Positions 35,007 through 43,484 of a stretch of 64,000 nt of DNA are shown here, piece by piece. A program made the translations under genes and the position numbers. Source of the stretch: UBA1275 sp038124025. Lineage in GTDB: Bacteria; Bacteroidota; Rhodothermia; Balneolales; Balneolaceae. Each line of letters starts with the position of its first letter. Position 1 is the first letter of the stretch. The stretch lies in the NCBI GenBank assembly GCA_038124025.1, contig JAYPBC010000002.1, positions 62,001 through 126,000 of the forward strand, read 5' to 3'. Below the pieces are notes generated by a model, which was not told the DNA's origin, searched no databases, and saw nothing but the letters and a program-made list of their open reading frames with translations.

Positions 35007-36521
35007 ATGGAACAAAAAATTGCCAATATGGGACTTGTAGATAGCGTTAGCACCTTAGGTGACTTAAAAGAGTCTGGATGGAAGAGTGTATCCGTTAAAG
35101 AGGAGATGAGGAAAAACCTAATTGATCGAATGAAGTCTAAGCAGGTCACATTTGATGGAATATTAGGGTATGAAGATACGGTGATACCACAAATACAGCA
35201 GGCTATATTGGCCAGACATGATTTTATTTTGTTGGGTTTGAGAGGGCAGGGGAAAACTAGACTCCTTCGCCAGATGATTTACTTACTAGATGATTATATG
35301 CCCATTGTTGAAGGTTCAATTATCCATGATGACCCCTACCGCCCTTTGTCACGTTTTGCCCGTGAAACTATACAAGAAAAAGGAGATGACACACCGATAG
35401 CATGGGTTAGTCGAGAAGAACGGTTTAGTGAGAAGTTAGCGACTCCGGACACTACCGTCTCGGATTTAATTGGCGATATTGATCCCATTAAAGCAGCCTC
35501 GCAAAAGTTAGATTTATCACATGAAGACTCCATTAACTTTGGATTAATACCTAGATCCAACCGTGGGATTTTTATCATTAACGAATTACCTGATTTGCAA
35601 CCACGTATTCAGGTTGCCCTGCTGAATATCATGCAGGAAAGAGATATTCAGATTCGAGGCTTTAAATTTAGAATGCCGTTGGATGTTTGTATGGCTTTTT
35701 CGGCAAACCCTGAAGATTATACCAATCGTGGGAACATAATTACCCCGCTTAAAGATCGGATTGACGCTCAAATAATTACTCATTATCCTAAGGATGTTGA
35801 AACAGCCATGAAAATTACTGCTCAAGAGTCTTGGATACAGCGAGAAGAGAGTGTAGATGTTTATATACCTGAACCATTCCGCTATATACTTGAGCAGGTT
35901 GCCTTTGAAGCTAGGTCATCTGAGTATATTGATCAAAAAAGTGGGGTTTCTACTCGTATGACTATTACTGCAATGGAGCAAATGCTTAGTGCTGCGGAAA
36001 GACGAGCACTGCTGCAGGGGGTAGATAAAACACAGATTCGTGTTAGCGACCTATATCACATTGTACCAGCATTGACAGGCAAGTTAGAGCTGGTCTATGA
36101 AGGAGAACAAGAAGGCGCCATTAACGTGGCTAAGCTCATAGTAGGGAAAGCAGTTACCAAAGTATATAAGGACTATTTTCCAGATCCTTCTAAGCGTAAT
36201 GAAGAATCTCCTTCGATATATGAACCCATCGGTTTGCATTTTGAATTGGGAAATGAATTAGTTCTTGGTGATCATATCAATGATAATGACTACCAAGATG
36301 CACTTGCAAAAGTAAAGGGATTAGAAAAAGCTGTTTCTAGTGTAATGGACAAGTTGACAGATCAAAGAGATATCTGTGCATGGATGGATCTAACATTGGA
36401 GGCGTTACACCAACATTCTATGTTAGGAAAAGAGGAAATAAATCATATCACGAAATATTCTGACATGTTGGGCAGTATGCTGGATCAACTAGATACAAAT
36501 CCTGGATATGACATAGAATAA
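35007..36521 (+). CDS. Magnesium chelatase ChlI-like AAA+ ATPase (MoxR-related)
   Basis: A 504-residue AAA+ protein. Walker A is GLRGQGKT (77-84), followed by GIFIINELPDLQPRIQVALLNIMQER as the Walker B and ChlI/MoxR-specific region, and AFSANPEDYTNRG as sensor 1. The C-terminal 180 residues are helical and charged. This family is widespread in Bacteroidota, usually as a partner of a von Willebrand A protein in a chaperone-like complex. No VWA gene or tetrapyrrole gene is next to it here, so true magnesium chelation is unlikely. Function not known. Confidence 0.82.
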   Translation: MEQKIANMGLVDSVSTLGDLKESGWKSVSVKEEMRKNLIDRMKSKQVTFDGILGYEDTVIPQIQQAILARHDFILLGLRGQGKTRLLRQMIYLLDDYMPIVEGSIIHDDPYRPLSRFARETIQEKGDDTPIAWVSREERFSEKLATPDTTVSDLIGDIDPIKAASQKLDLSHEDSINFGLIPRSNRGIFIINELPDLQPRIQVALLNIMQERDIQIRGFKFRMPLDVCMAFSANPEDYTNRGNIITPLKDRIDAQIITHYPKDVETAMKITAQESWIQREESVDVYIPEPFRYILEQVAFEARSSEYIDQKSGVSTRMTITAMEQMLSAAERRALLQGVDKTQIRVSDLYHIVPALTGKLELVYEGEQEGAINVAKLIVGKAVTKVYKDYFPDPSKRNEESPSIYEPIGLHFELGNELVLGDHINDNDYQDALAKVKGLEKAVSSVMDKLTDQRDICAWMDLTLEALHQHSMLGKEEINHITKYSDMLGSMLDQLDTNPGYDIE

Positions 36522-36598
36522 AAGAATTATTACTGAATAGATTGAGAGATTAAATATTATTCTTTATCTTTTGAGTCTGAATTTTAAAAGAAAGGAAC

Positions 36599-36814
36599 AT
36601 GAAAGCAGGCATTCACCCAGAATACAAAGAAGTTACCGTATTACTAAGTGACGGTACCGAAATAAAAACTCGTAGTACGCTCAACACCAAAGACGGGGTT
36701 TATAAGCCAGAAGTTGATTCACGTAATCATCCCTTCTATACTAAAAATACCAATTTTACCTCTAAAGCTGGTCGAGTAGATAGATTCAAGCGTATGTACG
36801 AAAAGAAAAAATAA
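36599..36814 (+). CDS. rpmE: 50S ribosomal protein L31 (zinc-free form)
   Basis: A 71-residue bL31. The start MKAGIHPEYKEV and the C-terminal NHPFYTKNTNF...AGRVDRFKRMY pattern identify it. It contains no cysteine, so it is the C-minus form that does not bind zinc. AAAGGA sits only 2-3 bases before the ATG, too close to act as a normal Shine-Dalgarno. A terminator follows immediately and is itself followed at once by the MBL-hydrolase gene. Confidence 0.95.
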   Translation: MKAGIHPEYKEVTVLLSDGTEIKTRSTLNTKDGVYKPEVDSRNHPFYTKNTNFTSKAGRVDRFKRMYEKKK

Positions 36815-36820
36815 TTTTTC

Positions 36821-36845
36821 AGCCATCTTCTAGATGGCTTTTTTT
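36821..36845 (+). terminator. Intrinsic terminator after L31
   Basis: AGCCATCT (36821-36828) and AGATGGCT (36832-36839) around TCT, followed by T residues to 36845. The start codon of the next gene is at 36848, only 2 bases after the T-tract. Confidence 0.85.
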
Positions 36846-36847
36846 AT

Positions 36848-37486
36848 ATGCATATACAACGATTCGAAGTAGGACCTTTCGCGCAAAACACGTATGTACT
36901 TTGGAAGAATCCAAATCATGCCGTACTGATTGATGCGGGTTTTTCAAGTGAAAGAGATTTGGGATCTTTTCTTGATTTTTTAGATACCCATAACCTTAAC
37001 ATCAATTGCATTCTTCTCACGCATGCCCATGTAGATCATATACTTGGTTTACACTCGTTACTTCAAAAGATTGAAGCCCCTGTGTATCATTTTAAAGAGG
37101 AGGATTTCCTGTGGGAAAATTTTGAGCAGCAAGCGCGTATGTTTGGGTTCAATGCTATTCTTCCGAGAATTAGCCCTGTTGCTTTGACATCTAATCAAGT
37201 TATTAAAGTGCACGATCTAGAAATAAAGGTACTTTACACGCCAGGCCATGCACCTGATCATTGTTCTTTTTTCATTAAAAATGAAGGATTATTGCTTTCT
37301 GGTGACGCTTTGTTTAAAGAAAGTATAGGTAGAACAGACCTTTACAAGGGTGATGTATCCTTATTACTTAATAGCATCCATCAAGAGTTGTTAAATTTAG
37401 GGGATGAGGTAGATGTATTTCCCGGGCATGGTCCAAGTACAACCATTGGTCATGAAAAACTCCATAATCCATTTTTAGTAAAGTGA
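36848..37486 (+). CDS. MBL-fold metallo-hydrolase (glyoxalase II-like)
   Basis: A 212-residue metallo-beta-lactamase-fold hydrolase. Metal ligands are in THAHVDH (58-64, HxHxDH), with a further His in TPGHAPDH, Asp in SGDALF and His in FPGHGPST. It belongs to the YcbL/glyoxalase II-like branch; thioester hydrolysis is likely but the substrate is unknown. The N-terminus MHIQRFEVGPFAQNTY fits the family, so the start at 36848 is well supported even though it abuts the L31 terminator. Expression must therefore come from read-through or a nearly leaderless message. Confidence 0.9.
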   Translation: MHIQRFEVGPFAQNTYVLWKNPNHAVLIDAGFSSERDLGSFLDFLDTHNLNINCILLTHAHVDHILGLHSLLQKIEAPVYHFKEEDFLWENFEQQARMFGFNAILPRISPVALTSNQVIKVHDLEIKVLYTPGHAPDHCSFFIKNEGLLLSGDALFKESIGRTDLYKGDVSLLLNSIHQELLNLGDEVDVFPGHGPSTTIGHEKLHNPFLVK

Positions 37487-37580
37487 GTACATGCTGCATA
37501 ATGAGTATAAACTTAGGAATCATTTCCCTAATTTGTAAGCCTTCAGTTAATTATGGGATGGGAATGCTGGCATCAGCTAA

Positions 37581-38183
37581 TTAATCAGACTTTAACTCTT
37601 CAATTTTATTAGTGTAGGTGTCCGCTTTATCTTCATTTACTGTAACAAGGCGCTCATACATTTGAATGGCTTCTTTTTTATTGCCCTGTGCTTCATGTAT
37701 TTTTGCCAAGGTTTCAGATATAATCTCAGCAACATCCGATGAGTCTTCACTTAAGTCCTCATCACTCACTTCTTCGTATGAGTAATTCATGCGCTGACTT
37801 TCAACTGCTTCAAGGAGTTCAATTAAACGATCCAGATCGAGTATTTGAGCAGATCTAGATCCCTGAACCAGTACTTTTTTTCCTTTTTTTCCAGATTGAG
37901 GAATCTTGGCATCGAATTGTTCGGGATGCAGTAAAAAATAATGCAAATGCTCCATGAGAGGGCTACCAGGAGCATATGTTTTGGCTTTAAGTGCCTCTGA
38001 AATGGCTCTATCTTGATTGTCCTGTATATGATGAAACCAAGCCAGCAAAAAGTGTCCCACTGCGTCAGGATCTCGTTTAGAAACCTGACGTTCTAATTTT
38101 CGTGTTATTCGCACTGGGTCGTCATCGAATTGTTCGACATAACTGTTTAGCGATGGCGGTATGGTAAATGGGAACTTCTTCAT
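37581..38183 (-). CDS. Hypothetical protein with C-terminal TPR-like helices
   Basis: A 200-residue soluble protein with no signal peptide. The N-terminal part (1-85) is helical and charged; a Ser/Asp/Glu-rich stretch (about 139-152, EEVSDEDLSEDSSD) is followed by one TPR-like helical pair (about 155-198, EAQGNKKEAIQMYERLV). It lies downstream of the sigma-54 activator and lptE on the same strand. In Bacteroidota a helical protein of this size often follows lptE, before secG; secG is not present here. Function unknown. Confidence 0.75.
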   Translation of the reverse strand: MKKFPFTIPPSLNSYVEQFDDDPVRITRKLERQVSKRDPDAVGHFLLAWFHHIQDNQDRAISEALKAKTYAPGSPLMEHLHYFLLHPEQFDAKIPQSGKKGKKVLVQGSRSAQILDLDRLIELLEAVESQRMNYSYEEVSDEDLSEDSSDVAEIISETLAKIHEAQGNKKEAIQMYERLVTVNEDKADTYTNKIEELKSD

Positions 38184-38305
38184 ACACTACTAATATATCG
38201 GCTTTATCCTACAGATAAAAAGTCAAAATGCATGGTTTTTTCTAACTAGTCTAGGAAAAATTAATCCTAACAAAGGATAGTTAAATTCATAGAATCAGTG
38301 AAACT

Positions 38306-38869
38306 TCACCAATTGCTTACGGCATCATTAAACATATTGTTAGCAATCTGTGATAAGGTTTCGGTTGCTGCTTCCAGTTCGCCATTGATTGGATCTTCTG
38401 TGGGATCATATGTGAAGCTAGCTGAAAAACTTTTATTCCATAGGGCCTCTTCACTGCTTGCATATTGAAAACGGGCTTGGACCGTAATACTAACTTGGTT
38501 TTGATTGGCTTGCTCATTTCCACCAATAGCAAATGGCCTGTTGGTATACGTTTGAATGCGTCCTTCAATAAATGCATCCGCAGATTCAAGATTAGGCGCT
38601 AAACCTAATCTGCTTTGATTCACAAATCGCTCAATTAATGTGGTATTCAATCGGTCACTTAGATCCCCTAATCCACTTCCGGACTGATCGGGGAAGAAGG
38701 GGATATAGATAGTATTGACACCCTCTGGTATAGAAGCACCAGTAAAACTGTAGCTAAGGCAGGATAACTGTAAGCTCACTAAGACTAAAATGAGATAGAG
38801 AACATCTCTTTTTTTTGACCACCATACCATAGGGCCATGTAGATAGTCGGAAATTGCTCTATGTTCCAT
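38306..38869 (-). CDS. LptE-like LPS-assembly lipoprotein
   Basis: Probable partner of LptD in lipopolysaccharide transport to the outer membrane. A hydrophobic segment ends at the only nearby cysteine (LQLSC, Cys37), followed by SYSFTGASIPEGVNTIYIPFF, the LptE-like start of Bacteroidota members. The C-terminal half has alternating strands and a final helix. Thirteen residues precede a second ATG at 38830, which would give a more normal signal peptide. Position 21 bases after a sigma-54-dependent activator gene matches the conserved Bacteroidota order and supports the call. The lipobox is not canonical (Gln at -3). Confidence 0.78.
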   Translation of the reverse strand: MEHRAISDYLHGPMVWWSKKRDVLYLILVLVSLQLSCLSYSFTGASIPEGVNTIYIPFFPDQSGSGLGDLSDRLNTTLIERFVNQSRLGLAPNLESADAFIEGRIQTYTNRPFAIGGNEQANQNQVSITVQARFQYASSEEALWNKSFSASFTYDPTEDPINGELEAATETLSQIANNMFNDAVSNW

Positions 38870-38890
38870 ATCAATTATGTTAGGCGGGTG

Positions 38891-40270
38891 TTACTTTTTT
38901 TCAAGTCCGAATTGATCTAATTTTCGATATAAGGTGCGCTCACTTATACCAAGGGTTTCAGAAGCTTTCCGTCTGTTACCGTCATAAATCTCCAGTGCTT
39001 TTTGAATGAGAAACTTTTCGGTATCCTCGAGTGACGGAATTTCATTTCCTTTCAATTGTAGTACAAAATCCTCATCTTCCTGAATTGATTCATTATAGGA
39101 GTCAAATTCCTCCCCTTTTAACTCGCTTGTATGTGATGTTGAGGAATAATTCAACGCATCCTGGCGCTGATTTAGTTGTATATGGTCTGGCTTAGAGTAG
39201 TCTATTGGATTAGTTATTCCACCTGGAGTATTTGCAGATGCACTATCCATTGATGATACATTATTTCTTACCCCAAGTAATGCAGGCAATTGTGGGTTAT
39301 TTTTATTTGAGAACAGTGAATAAACCAGATTAGCAAGCATTTTTTTTAGGTCACCGATGTCGTTGCTCATCTCAAGTAGAGCGCGATAAATTAATTCTGA
39401 ACCCTGATGAGAGGATTGTTGATTAGAGGTTTCGGACTGGTCAATGTTTGCTTGGAGCATGGGTAGGTTATCGGCAGAACCAACGTGTTGACGACCTTTT
39501 AAATACTTTTTAAGTGTTTCTACATCCACAAATTGAGATTTTTCTAAAACGACTAGTTGCTCGGCAACATTGCGGAGCTCGCGAATATTACCTGGCCATC
39601 GATACGAGCTTAGTAAAGCCTTCGCCTCATCAGAAAAACCTCGGAATACGGAGTCGTACTTTCTGGAGTACTGTTCGACAAAATTCCTAAAGATAGGAAT
39701 AACATCTTCTGATCTTTCACGCAGCGAAGGTAGGTGAATTTGTACGGTGTCTAGTCGGTAATATAAATCTTCTCTAAAACTACCTTCCTTTACCAATTCC
39801 CAAAGATCTTTGTTTGTTGCAGCAATAATGCGGACGTCCGTCGTTTGGACTTTCGATGAACCCACTCTAAAGAACTCACCATTTTCCAAGATTCGCAGAA
39901 GTTTAACTTGAACGTTCTTTGGAGTATCACCTATTTCATCTAAAAATATAGTTCCGCCATCTGCTTTTTCAAAGTAACCTTCTCGAGCATCATTAGCCCC
40001 AGTAAATGCTCCCTTTTCGTGACCGAATAGCTCACTTTCAATAATGCCTTCTGGAATAGCCCCACAATTTACAATAATGAGTTCACTATGCTTACGAAGG
40101 CTCATGCCATGAATGGCTCGTGCGGTAACATCTTTGCCAACACCACTTTCACCCTGCAAAAGAACGGTAATGTCGGTTTTTGCAACCTGCATTATTTTAT
40201 CCACTACCTGGCGTAGTGCATCAGAACTACCTAATAGTCCAAATTGTTGCTGAAATACTTCTCTATCCAT
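38891..40270 (-). CDS. Sigma-54-dependent transcriptional activator (Fis-type HTH)
   Basis: Enhancer-binding activator of 459 residues without a receiver or other N-terminal sensory domain. The AAA+ domain has Walker A GESGVGKD (40-47), the sigma-54-contacting GAFTGA loop (87-92) and GGTIFLDEIGD as Walker B. A linker (about 265-405) is polar and poorly conserved. The C-terminus is a Fis-type HTH (about 422-457, NRRKASETLGISERTLYRKL). The lack of a sensor suggests control by expression level or by a partner protein. It heads the activator-lptE-TPR cluster. Confidence 0.93.
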   Translation of the reverse strand: MDREVFQQQFGLLGSSDALRQVVDKIMQVAKTDITVLLQGESGVGKDVTARAIHGMSLRKHSELIIVNCGAIPEGIIESELFGHEKGAFTGANDAREGYFEKADGGTIFLDEIGDTPKNVQVKLLRILENGEFFRVGSSKVQTTDVRIIAATNKDLWELVKEGSFREDLYYRLDTVQIHLPSLRERSEDVIPIFRNFVEQYSRKYDSVFRGFSDEAKALLSSYRWPGNIRELRNVAEQLVVLEKSQFVDVETLKKYLKGRQHVGSADNLPMLQANIDQSETSNQQSSHQGSELIYRALLEMSNDIGDLKKMLANLVYSLFSNKNNPQLPALLGVRNNVSSMDSASANTPGGITNPIDYSKPDHIQLNQRQDALNYSSTSHTSELKGEEFDSYNESIQEDEDFVLQLKGNEIPSLEDTEKFLIQKALEIYDGNRRKASETLGISERTLYRKLDQFGLEKK

Positions 40271-40347
40271 ATCTAATATTATGACATTATGTCGTAATAT
40301 ACGAAATTTGTAACAGAGGTTGGATAGTAATGAGTTTTAACTGTGAT

Positions 40348-40833
40348 TTATTGACGTTTTAATAATTCGGTAGATTGTTCTATTGGTAAGCTTCGTGTTT
40401 CCTTAAAACTAGAGAGTACCAAATTAGACCGAGTCTTGTCTACTCCGTCCCAGGATTGAATTCGCGATAAGAGGCGTTCGAATGAGGCCGTATTTTTTGT
40501 TCTCACTTTTAGCAAGTGTGATCCCTCGCCAGTTATGCTATGACATTCTAAGATTTCAGATTCATTTAAGGTTTCTTTTACAAAATTTTGATAGTTCTCT
40601 GAACCATCAACCTGAACAAAAAGAAATGCACAAATGTCAAAATGGAAATCTTTGTCGCTTAAAATGGTATGGTATCCTTTTATAAGTCCACGCTCTTCTA
40701 GTTTTTTCATACGTTCTGAAACTGAGGGAACAGACAAGCCCACAAGCTCTGCAATCTTATTGCGCTGTGCTCTACCATGTTCTTGCAAATGCTTCAAGAT
40801 TTTAACGTCAATATCGTCTAATAATGGTGTCAT
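40348..40833 (-). CDS. Lrp/AsnC family transcriptional regulator
   Basis: Second Lrp-type regulator of the window, 161 residues. The winged helix-turn-helix (about 5-50, DVKILKHLQEHGRAQRNKIAELVGLSVPSVSERMKKLEERGLI) is followed by the RAM domain (about 65-150) with HSITGEGSHLLKV. The ligand is unknown. It is transcribed divergently from serS across a 238-base AT-rich gap that contains a pair of exactly spaced repeats (40907 and 40937), possible binding sites. It is too diverged from the first copy to look like a recent duplicate. Confidence 0.9.
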   Translation of the reverse strand: MTPLLDDIDVKILKHLQEHGRAQRNKIAELVGLSVPSVSERMKKLEERGLIKGYHTILSDKDFHFDICAFLFVQVDGSENYQNFVKETLNESEILECHSITGEGSHLLKVRTKNTASFERLLSRIQSWDGVDKTRSNLVLSSFKETRSLPIEQSTELLKRQ

Positions 40834-40906
40834 AGTCTGGAGGGTTTATTTGATGGAAGTAACTGTTTCGATGAGCGCCCACCTTTGGTTGGCAAAAGCG
40901 ATGAGT

Positions 40907-40948
40907 TGCCTAAATTATCTAAAATGTAGATTTAAATGCCTAAATTTA
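40907..40948. repeat. Pair of direct repeats in the lrp-serS gap, 30 bp apart
   Basis: TGCCTAAATT occurs at 40907-40916 and again at 40937-40946. The 30-bp spacing is about three helical turns and the sites lie 74-115 bases upstream of the minus-strand lrp start. They are candidates for Lrp-type binding sites. The rest of this 238-base gap is AT-rich with a TATCTTTG element near serS. Confidence 0.4.
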
Positions 40949-41040
40949 TAAAGTATAAAATACAAAAGTAGTCAATAAAAGGGAATTACTTTATCATCTT
41001 TAACATGTAAAAAAGCTCAACTAAATGTTTCTAGACCTTG

Positions 41041-41048
41041 TATCTTTG
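41041..41048 (+). promoter_or_regulatory. Candidate -7 element of serS promoter
   Basis: TATCTTTG is an exact match to the Bacteroidota -7 consensus TAnnTTTG, 23 bases before the serS ATG. No TTG is found at the matching -33 position, so the promoter is only partly supported. Confidence 0.4.
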
Positions 41049-41071
41049 ATAAACAACCCAATCTAAGAAGT

Positions 41072-42340
41072 ATGCTAGATATTACATTTATTAAAGAAAA
41101 CCTACAGTTGGTTACAGACTCAATGGTCAATAAAGGGGAGGAGAGTTCTCCGCTTGTTCAACAAGTCATTGATAAAGATGAACAGTGGCGGGGTTTAGTT
41201 CATGAAGTAGACACGCTTCGGGCTCAGAGTAATAAGTCGGCTAAGCAAATTGGCACCCTGATGGCAAGCGGTAAAAAGGAAGAAGCTCAAGCGATTATAC
41301 AAGAGACGTCCAAATCGAAAGCGGCTATCAAAGAATTGGAAGAGCAGCTAAATGTGATCGCAGAAGAGCGTACATCTCTATTACTTCGCATACCTAACGT
41401 TGCGCATCCAAGTGTTCCGATTGGACATTCAGAAGAAGATAATGAGGTTGTTGGAACATGGGGTACTACCGATACTGAATCATGGCTAAAACCGCACTGG
41501 GATATTCTAGAGAGGCAGGGTTGGATAGACTTTGAACGAGGGGTGAAGGTAACTGGTGCTGGTTTTCCATTTTATTTGGGCCCATTAGCTCAACTTCAAC
41601 GAGCGCTCATTCATTTTTTCATCGATGAGGCTAATAAAGCAAGTTATGTTGAGATGCAGGCACCTTATTTTATTAATGAAGATTCAGCTCGAGGTACAGG
41701 ACAAATTCCTGACAAAGAAGATATGATGTATGAGATTCCAAGGGATGCTTTTTATGCTATACCAACTGCGGAAGTTCCGGTGACTAATTTTCATCGGGAT
41801 GAAATCCTTTCTGAAGAGCAGCTTCCGTTACGGTATGTTTGTCACACTCCTTGCTGGAGAAGAGAAGCAGGATCGTATGGTAAGGATGTACGAGGGTTGA
41901 ATAGACTTCATCAATTTGATAAGGTGGAATTGGTTCATTTTGTTAAGCCGGAAGAATCTTATGCTGCCTTAGAGTCGTTACGAGAGCATGTCGAGTCTCT
42001 GCTTCAAAAACTTGGCTTAGCTTATCGAACACTACTCATGTGTACAGGAGATATGGGATTCACTCAATCAAAAAAATATGATCTTGAAGTTTGGAGCCCT
42101 GGTCAACAACGATGGCTAGAGGTAAGTTCATGCTCTAACTTTGAGGCATTTCAAGCTAGAAGAATGCAGCTGAGATATAGGAGAGGAGAGAAAGAGACCG
42201 AAATGGTTCATACTCTTAATGGCTCAGGACTTGCGCTTCCAAGAGTGCTTTCAGCCATTGTAGAAAGCTATCAAACAGAAAATGGTCGAGTTAGAGTGCC
42301 TGAAATACTTAAAAAATATATAGAACGGGAATTTTTATAG
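41072..42340 (+). CDS. serS: Serine-tRNA ligase
   Basis: Class II aminoacyl-tRNA synthetase charging tRNA-Ser. The N-terminal two-helix coiled-coil arm (about 27-105) binds the tRNA long variable arm. The catalytic core has motif 2 CHTPCWRREAGSYGKDVRGLNRLHQFDKVE and motif 3 NGSGLALPRVLSAIVE near the C-terminus. Length, 422 residues, is standard. It is transcribed divergently from an Lrp-type regulator and converges with the dus gene, with only 3 bases between the stop codons. Confidence 0.97.
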   Translation: MLDITFIKENLQLVTDSMVNKGEESSPLVQQVIDKDEQWRGLVHEVDTLRAQSNKSAKQIGTLMASGKKEEAQAIIQETSKSKAAIKELEEQLNVIAEERTSLLLRIPNVAHPSVPIGHSEEDNEVVGTWGTTDTESWLKPHWDILERQGWIDFERGVKVTGAGFPFYLGPLAQLQRALIHFFIDEANKASYVEMQAPYFINEDSARGTGQIPDKEDMMYEIPRDAFYAIPTAEVPVTNFHRDEILSEEQLPLRYVCHTPCWRREAGSYGKDVRGLNRLHQFDKVELVHFVKPEESYAALESLREHVESLLQKLGLAYRTLLMCTGDMGFTQSKKYDLEVWSPGQQRWLEVSSCSNFEAFQARRMQLRYRRGEKETEMVHTLNGSGLALPRVLSAIVESYQTENGRVRVPEILKKYIEREFL

Positions 42341-42343
42341 CGT

Positions 42344-43354
42344 TTATACGGCACTCACGCAGAAATATTCTTGTTCGGTAAAGTTATGTAAGCGTTCAAG
42401 TATGGGCTGCATGGTTGTATGCTGCATTAGTTCCATTCGGAGTTTTTTGCCGTTACGAACTCCTTTTAGATATTGTCCATAGTGTTTTTTCATTATAATG
42501 ACGCCATAGCGCTCGCCTTGATGATCAACTGATAACCGAAGCTGCTTAGCACAAATCGCAAGACGCTCTTGAAGTGGTATTTCAGCTTTGTAGCTTCCTT
42601 GCTCTAGATATTCACGTGTCTGTTTGAAAATCCATGGGTTGCCAATTGCACCTCGGCCAATCATCACGGCATCCACTCCAGTTTCAGTAAATAGCTTTGC
42701 AGCTAATTCAGGCGTAGTAACATCGCCATTACCTATAATTGGAATATGAAGTCCAGGAGTATTTTTCAGTTTTTTAAGCCAACTCCAGTCGGCATCTCCT
42801 TTGTATTTTTGGGCTCGTGTTCTAGCATGAACAGTCAAGGCCTTTACCCCAACGGATTGCAGCATGAGAGCTACTTCTTGTATTTTTATGGTAGATTCAT
42901 CCCAACCTAAACGGGTTTTTACGGTTACTGGCTTATGTTCGACCGCATCTACTACGGTTCCTGCCATGCGTTCCATCATCCCTATGTCTTTTAAGCATGC
43001 CGCACCGGCACCTTTATTGACTACTTTATAGACAGGGCATCCAAAATTAATATCTATCACGTCAGGCTTACTTGCCTCTGCCACTTTAGCTGCGCCATAC
43101 ATGGCGTCTTCTCTGCCACCAAAAATTTGAATTCCTAATGGACGTTCGGCTTCCTGAAAACTCATTTTGTGTAGAGCGATGTCAGAATCACGTATAAGTG
43201 CCTCAGAGCTAATAAATTCGGTAAATACCATATCAGCGCCCATCTTTCTGCAAATCTGTCTAAATGGGGCATCTGAAACATCTTCCATAGGAGCTAAAAA
43301 AAGTGGCTGTTCTTGCTTAGCTAGTAGTCCGTTAAAAAAATCATTTTTACTCAT
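42344..43354 (-). CDS. tRNA-dihydrouridine synthase (DusB-like)
   Basis: FMN enzyme reducing uridine to dihydrouridine in tRNA D-loops. The TIM barrel starts LFLAPMEDVSDAPFRQICRKMGAD; the catalytic cysteine is in INFGCPVYKVVNKGAGA; later motifs are VTVKTRLGWD, VHARTRAQKYKGDADW and IIGNGDV. Length is 336 residues with a C-terminal helical RNA-binding domain. DusB is the most likely subtype from the FGCPVxKVVxKGAGAA motif. It converges with serS and is divergent from the aldolase gene. Confidence 0.92.
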   Translation of the reverse strand: MSKNDFFNGLLAKQEQPLFLAPMEDVSDAPFRQICRKMGADMVFTEFISSEALIRDSDIALHKMSFQEAERPLGIQIFGGREDAMYGAAKVAEASKPDVIDINFGCPVYKVVNKGAGAACLKDIGMMERMAGTVVDAVEHKPVTVKTRLGWDESTIKIQEVALMLQSVGVKALTVHARTRAQKYKGDADWSWLKKLKNTPGLHIPIIGNGDVTTPELAAKLFTETGVDAVMIGRGAIGNPWIFKQTREYLEQGSYKAEIPLQERLAICAKQLRLSVDHQGERYGVIIMKKHYGQYLKGVRNGKKLRMELMQHTTMQPILERLHNFTEQEYFCVSAV

Positions 43355-43484
43355 ACAGCTAAGATACGAATATATACTTTTCTATCTGCATCTTGTGCAA
43401 ATATGCAGGGATTTTTGTTAGTCATTTGACTGTAATACTGCTATATTTTAATCCTATTTACTATAATAAGTTAAACATACACTC

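Noticed and set aside
38891..40270. Sigma-54 (TGGCAC-N5-TTGCA) promoter sites near the activator
   Set aside because: None with correct spacing was found by eye in the adjacent gaps; TGGCAC-like hits lie inside coding regions.
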